DNA of 10,335 nt from Gammaproteobacteria bacterium. GTDB taxonomy: Bacteria; Pseudomonadota; Gammaproteobacteria; SZUA-229. Positions 8,193-10,335 of this stretch are shown piece after piece (position 1 is the stretch's first letter; each line of letters opens with the position of its first letter). The DNA lies in assembly GCA_015484935.1 (NCBI GenBank), contig WFUQ01000158.1, positions 1 to 10,335 of the forward strand, written 5' to 3'. The notes under the pieces were generated by a model. That model saw only the letters and a program-made list of their open reading frames with translations, did not search any database and was not told the DNA's origin. The translations under genes and the position numbers were made by a program.

Positions 8193-8212
8193 AAAAACCC
8201 GTCTGGTACGGG
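8193..8212 (-). terminator. Weak intrinsic terminator or attenuator after the 169-aa gene
   Basis: On the minus strand CCCGT, a five-base ACCAG loop and ACGGG are followed at once by five T residues. G-U pairs could extend the stem by about two. It lies 56 bases past the 169-aa stop codon. The short stem suggests partial termination, which would lower expression of the 420-aa and giant genes relative to the first two genes. Confidence 0.4.
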
Positions 8213-8267
8213 CCTGGTGTCTACAGCTTGTGAGTCAAGTAGATTCATCATATTGTCAGATCGCCGT

Positions 8268-8777
8268 TCAGCCACCTGCCTTCTTTATCTCAGTCTTGAA
8301 CGACACCGATTTTTTCTCGCCCGGTTGCAGGTCGCGGGTGTAGATCCAGCGGATACTCTTGTAATCCTTGGCACCGGCTGTACGGGTCACGCCATCTACG
8401 TCCACCGTCAGCTTGTCGGCAGTCGCATAGGATCTGCCATCGACTGAAAACTGTATCTCGGTGTTATCGCCAGCCGCGGTGCCATCGCGATAATAAGAAT
8501 TGTTCGGCAGTGGATTATCGATCACGATATTGCTGGCACTCTTGTCACTCGTGTTCTCGACCTCGATGGTATACAGGATGATGTCACCGGGGATGACCGT
8601 CTTCGGTTCGACGAAACTGATCTCGCGTTTACCGTTGTCATCTACCGTTATCACCTGCTTCATCGCTTTGTTCGAGATACGTACTGCACCTTGTTCAGCA
8701 ATAGCATTACCCGCAGCAAAGAATGCGAGGCTGCAGATTGCGATGAGTTTAACGACAGTTGTTTTTATTGATTTCAT
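8268..8777 (-). CDS. Small secreted DUF11-type protein
   Basis: The 169-aa product has a clear Sec signal peptide (KSIKTTVVK n-region, LIAICSLAFFAAG core, cleavage after AIA at residue 27). The mature part of ~142 aa is essentially one DUF11/conserved-repeat beta-sandwich: GDIILYTIEVENTSDKSASN, then IDNPLPNNSYYRDGTA, IQFSVDGRSY, and IRWIYTRDLQPGEKKSVSFK near the end. Single-domain DUF11 proteins of this size are usually annotated only as hypothetical or conserved-repeat proteins. The start at 8777 lies 10 bases after the upstream stop, and a GAGGG ribosome binding site overlaps that stop codon, so translation is probably coupled to the 402-aa gene. Unlike its neighbours it lacks the N-terminal DVARNGQH-containing domain. 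A role as a partner, cap or minor subunit of the larger secreted proteins is inference. Confidence 0.88.
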   Translation of the reverse strand: MKSIKTTVVKLIAICSLAFFAAGNAIAEQGAVRISNKAMKQVITVDDNGKREISFVEPKTVIPGDIILYTIEVENTSDKSASNIVIDNPLPNNSYYRDGTAAGDNTEIQFSVDGRSYATADKLTVDVDGVTRTAGAKDYKSIRWIYTRDLQPGEKKSVSFKTEIKKAGG

Positions 8778-8787
8778 TTGTGTGCCC

Positions 8788-9996
8788 TCAATCGATTGTT
8801 ACGTCGAAAATAATTGTGTTGGGTGTTCCCGGAGTCACTGCAACCAGACCGCCCTGACTGAGATCGACGATGACTTCAGGAAAAGTGAACTCAGAAAAAT
8901 CGACCACATCGCTGGCATCGGTCTGAGCGATGCCATTCAAAGTTATGGATGCAGGCGTGTAAGTGGTGTTTGCCGGAATCGTGTCAGTGATGACCAGATT
9001 GTTGATATTGTTGGTGCCGGTTATCACTACGTCCAACTGATAACGCAAGGTGGCGCCCGCATGTGGATCCGTACCACCCAATGTATCGATCACCGTCACC
9101 GTCTTGTTGATGGTGACAGCAGCCGGTTGCACTTCGTATGCGCTACTGTCGGCATGCTGACCGTTCCTGGCGACATCCTGCACCAGACCGGTACTATCGA
9201 TATCTTCGATGCTCAGACCGGCAGGTTCATTGAATACGATGTTTTCAGCATTACTGTCTGCGATGTTGACTGGTGTACCCGCATTCACCGTGGTGCCAGC
9301 ATTGCTGTAAACACCCGCCGGGCTGATGTTATTGTTATCGTCGTTGTTTATCGCCAGCCCTTCCGTACCTGCAGCACCGCCCTGTGCAGCCTGCGCGATC
9401 AACGTGACGGCTGCGACATCACCGGGCGCAGCGACCGGCAAGTTTGCCAGCACATAGACCGTGGCAGTCGCGCCTGCGGCCAGTTCATCGACGAAGGTCG
9501 CTGTATCCTGTGTCACTTGATAACCCGGTGTGGCATTGTTTTCGACATATACCGACAACGGCGGTGCGACATCGATGTTGTCTGCTGGCAGACCGAAAGG
9601 ATTGACACTGGTATCACGCGCGGTCAACAGGAAGTCCTGCGCATTGTTACCGAAGTTCGTAACGGTAAACGCAGTGACGACAGCGAGTTGACCGGATGCT
9701 GCAACACTCGCAGCTGCATCAGTTGAACTGACTGTGAAGTTGATCAGCCTGTCTTCGATGAACACGGTATCGGCACCATTGTTGACACCGACCGTACTGT
9801 TACCGAGTGGCGAAGACTCCTGTACGAATGTATTACCGTTGTATGTGTAGTTGATGGTGGCGCGCGTGCTGATCGAATCACCCGCAGCTGCAAAGGTGGC
9901 TGAAGCATAAAACATTCCCGTCAACACGCACACAAACGACAACAGCATCATTGCTCGTTTGTTCATCCTGTTTGTTAATGTTATCTGTTCAGTCAT
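8788..9996 (-). CDS. Secreted two-domain protein with C-terminal DUF11-like domain (first gene of operon)
   Basis: The product is 402 aa from 9996, or 392 aa from the ATG at 9966, which begins the classical signal peptide (MNKRAMMLLSF, cleavage near ATFA/AAGDS). Neither start has a strong ribosome binding site: 9966 has AGG directly against the ATG, and 9996 only a weak GAG. Residues ~38-290 match the 420-aa protein motif for motif: FIEDRLINFTV, VTNFGNNAQDFLL, TPGYQVTQDTATF, VTLIAQAAQGG, NNDDNNNISP and DVARNGQH. Residues ~292-402 form a DUF11-like repeat (VTINKTVTVID, ATLRYQLDVVITGTNN, VITDTIPANTTYTP). The mature protein has no cysteine. The two paralogues flank the 169-aa gene and its leader, which suggests duplication within the operon followed by divergence. 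It is probably exported and extracellular; specific role unknown. Confidence 0.87.
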   Translation of the reverse strand: MTEQITLTNRMNKRAMMLLSFVCVLTGMFYASATFAAAGDSISTRATINYTYNGNTFVQESSPLGNSTVGVNNGADTVFIEDRLINFTVSSTDAAASVAASGQLAVVTAFTVTNFGNNAQDFLLTARDTSVNPFGLPADNIDVAPPLSVYVENNATPGYQVTQDTATFVDELAAGATATVYVLANLPVAAPGDVAAVTLIAQAAQGGAAGTEGLAINNDDNNNISPAGVYSNAGTTVNAGTPVNIADSNAENIVFNEPAGLSIEDIDSTGLVQDVARNGQHADSSAYEVQPAAVTINKTVTVIDTLGGTDPHAGATLRYQLDVVITGTNNINNLVITDTIPANTTYTPASITLNGIAQTDASDVVDFSEFTFPEVIVDLSQGGLVAVTPGTPNTIIFDVTID

Positions 9997-10005
9997 CTGG
10001 CTCAG

Positions 10006-10142
10006 CCAATTGTCAACAAAATGTTACGTTTAGAATTCGTGCCAAAAAATTGGTGCGCGCCGATAAAACTTTATCAGCAAACGCGTTCTCGATTATATGC
10101 AGAATCACGTAACCCCTGGAAAGTGTCTTTTGTAACAATTGG
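10006..10142. repeat. Inverted pair of CCAATTGT-AAC-AAAA sites flanking the proximal promoter
   Basis: The plus strand at 10006-10021 reads CCAATTGTCAACAAAA. The minus strand at 10142-10128 reads CCAATTGTTACAAAA, the same motif with one substitution and one missing base. The two copies face each other across about 106 bp that include the -10 at 10092-10097. They could be binding sites for one regulator; chance similarity of AT-rich sequence is possible. Confidence 0.3.
10092..10097 (-). promoter_or_regulatory. Candidate proximal -10 box (TATAAT)
   Basis: The minus strand reads TGCATATAATCGAG, a consensus -10 hexamer about 95 bases before the ATG at 9996. No good -35 lies at the right spacing; the best is TTTCCA at 19 bp. 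The site may need an activator. Confidence 0.4.
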
Positions 10143-10153
10143 AATGGACGTTT

Positions 10154-10177
10154 ACTCGTCTGATGTCACTCACGAGT
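10154..10177. repeat. Spaced inverted repeat ACTCGT-N12-ACGAGT
   Basis: Two exact 6-bp arms (10154-10159 and 10172-10177) are separated by 12 bp, about 1.7 helical turns centre to centre. They lie between the two candidate promoters. A regulator site is possible but the arms are short. Confidence 0.3.
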
Positions 10178-10191
10178 CGCTATCTCGCTGT

Positions 10192-10209
10192 TGTAAACGC
10201 CTGTTTACA
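10192..10209. promoter_or_regulatory. Operator-like perfect dyad TGTAAAC-N4-GTTTACA
   Basis: The arms at 10192-10198 and 10203-10209 are exact 7-bp inverted repeats around GCCT. The 18-bp size and symmetry are typical of dimeric helix-turn-helix regulators (TetR, LacI and GntR types). It begins about 14 bases downstream of the start point expected from the distal promoter, a usual position for repression. A lone GTTTAC half-site lies nearby at 10150-10155. The regulator cannot be named. Confidence 0.5.
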
Positions 10210-10229
10210 TTTTCTCTCAGACTGTCTTA

Positions 10230-10258
10230 TTTATAGTTGCTAAGTTAGTGAAAAGCAA
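10230..10258 (-). promoter_or_regulatory. Candidate distal sigma-70 promoter (TTGCTT-N17-TATAAA)
   Basis: The minus strand has TTGCTT at 10258-10253 and TATAAA at 10235-10230 with an ideal 17-bp spacer. The -10 is good and the -35 moderate. It would give a leader of about 225 nt before the 402-aa gene and places the 10192-10209 dyad just downstream of the start point. Confidence 0.4.
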
Positions 10259-10335
10259 AGTAAAAATGTTAAATAAAGCCCACTTTTCTATGGTCACAAT
10301 CTGACAATATTGTTGAGAAGATGACACAAATTCCC

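Larger units (their letters stand above)
7922..8267 (-). promoter_or_regulatory. 346-bp leader between the 169-aa and 420-aa genes, GGA-rich and repeat-bearing
   Basis: No convincing separate gene is present. In transcript orientation the leader contains a terminator-like hairpin (8193-8212), a UUCG-loop hairpin (8111-8135) and eleven GGA triplets. One of these, ACAGGGATG at 8169-8161, matches the core of the CsrA consensus, and another is in the Shine-Dalgarno. Between about 8012 and 8110 a degenerate repeat recurs (CCGAAGGAATCGGG-like on the minus strand). It reads as TGPP/SGPP peptides in the open minus frame and as GGPVP-like peptides on the plus strand. Third codon positions vary while the peptide is kept, and both frames share those positions. 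It may be a regulated 5' leader, or the remnant or start of a repeat-containing coding region. No sigma-70 promoter stood out. Confidence 0.5.
9997..10335 (-). promoter_or_regulatory. Upstream control region of the secreted-protein operon
   Basis: These 339 bases are AT-rich and hold no convincing gene. In minus orientation they contain two candidate sigma-70 promoters (10230-10258, and a -10 at 10092-10097), a perfect 7+4+7 dyad (10192-10209), a spaced 6-bp inverted repeat (10154-10177), and an inverted pair of CCAATTGT sites around the proximal promoter. A short palindrome, ACAATATTGT, lies at 10304-10313. Between 10060 and 10077 the sequence can form a small hairpin centred on GATAAAGTTTTATC in the 5' leader. 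Confidence 0.6.

Noticed and set aside
7922..8275. N-terminal extension of the 420-aa protein to 8275
   Set aside because: It would put 118 residues before a textbook signal peptide and ignore the strong AGGAGA at 7928-7933. Its start would also overlap the end of the 169-aa gene.
8500..9726. A 408-codon open frame on the plus strand opposite the 402-aa and 169-aa genes
   Set aside because: It crosses the boundary between two well-supported minus-strand genes, and its product is low-complexity Cys/Arg/Ile-rich with no domain or signal. It is best explained as a shadow of minus-strand codon bias.
10011..10016. TTGACA on the minus strand (10016-10011) as a consensus -35 box
   Set aside because: No -10 hexamer lies 16-19 bp downstream, and the predicted start point would fall inside the coding region.
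10021..10040. Sigma-54 promoter suggested by TTGGCACG on the minus strand near 10040
   Set aside because: The -24 element is good, but the position of the -12 GC is occupied by AA at the required spacing, so the site should not work.
10021..10236. A 71-codon plus-strand frame upstream of the operon
   Set aside because: It covers the dyads and promoter-like sites, has no ribosome binding site, and its product resembles no protein.

Overview
The window looks like chromosomal DNA of a Gram-negative proteobacterium, probably a gammaproteobacterium. The evidence is indirect. Four minus-strand genes encode proteins with Sec signal peptides, and one is a giant protein with an OmpA-type peptidoglycan-binding domain and a probable C-terminal outer-membrane beta-barrel. 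The clearest ribosome binding sites are AGGA/GAGG-type. No RNA gene, transposase or CRISPR array was seen.

Layout from left to right. Positions 1-161 hold an open frame that may be the end of a small Cys-rich protein; this is weak. Positions 151-552 (+) encode a SnoaL-like/NTF2-fold protein in locally AT-rich DNA. From 649 to 9996 everything real is on the minus strand and reads leftwards as one apparent operon. First comes a 402-aa secreted two-domain protein (8788-9996). Then a 169-aa secreted DUF11-type protein (8268-8777). Next is a 346-bp leader without a convincing separate gene (7922-8267), followed by a 420-aa secreted paralogue of the first protein (6659-7921). A 193-bp structured spacer separates this from a giant OM-anchored protein of about 1938 aa (649-6465). 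The right end, 9997-10335, is the likely promoter/operator region of this operon.

How the genes may work together (inference): the two paralogues and the small DUF11 protein would be exported by Sec. The giant protein combines N-terminal DUF11/Ig-like modules, a carboxypeptidase-regulatory/SdrD-B-like module, an OmpA peptidoglycan clamp and a large C-terminal barrel. It could be their anchor, assembly platform or conduit. A surface-layer, fibre, adhesin or biofilm-matrix role fits the domain types, but nothing in the sequence proves it. I do not recognise the cluster as a named system.

The non-coding parts are unusually structured. A perfect 19-bp inverted repeat buries the most likely start codon of the giant gene. 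The 420-aa gene has a long leader with GGA motifs (one a close match to the CsrA consensus), a UUCG hairpin and GPP-encoding repeats. The operon promoter region contains a perfect TGTAAAC-N4-GTTTACA dyad. Together these suggest layered transcriptional and post-transcriptional control.
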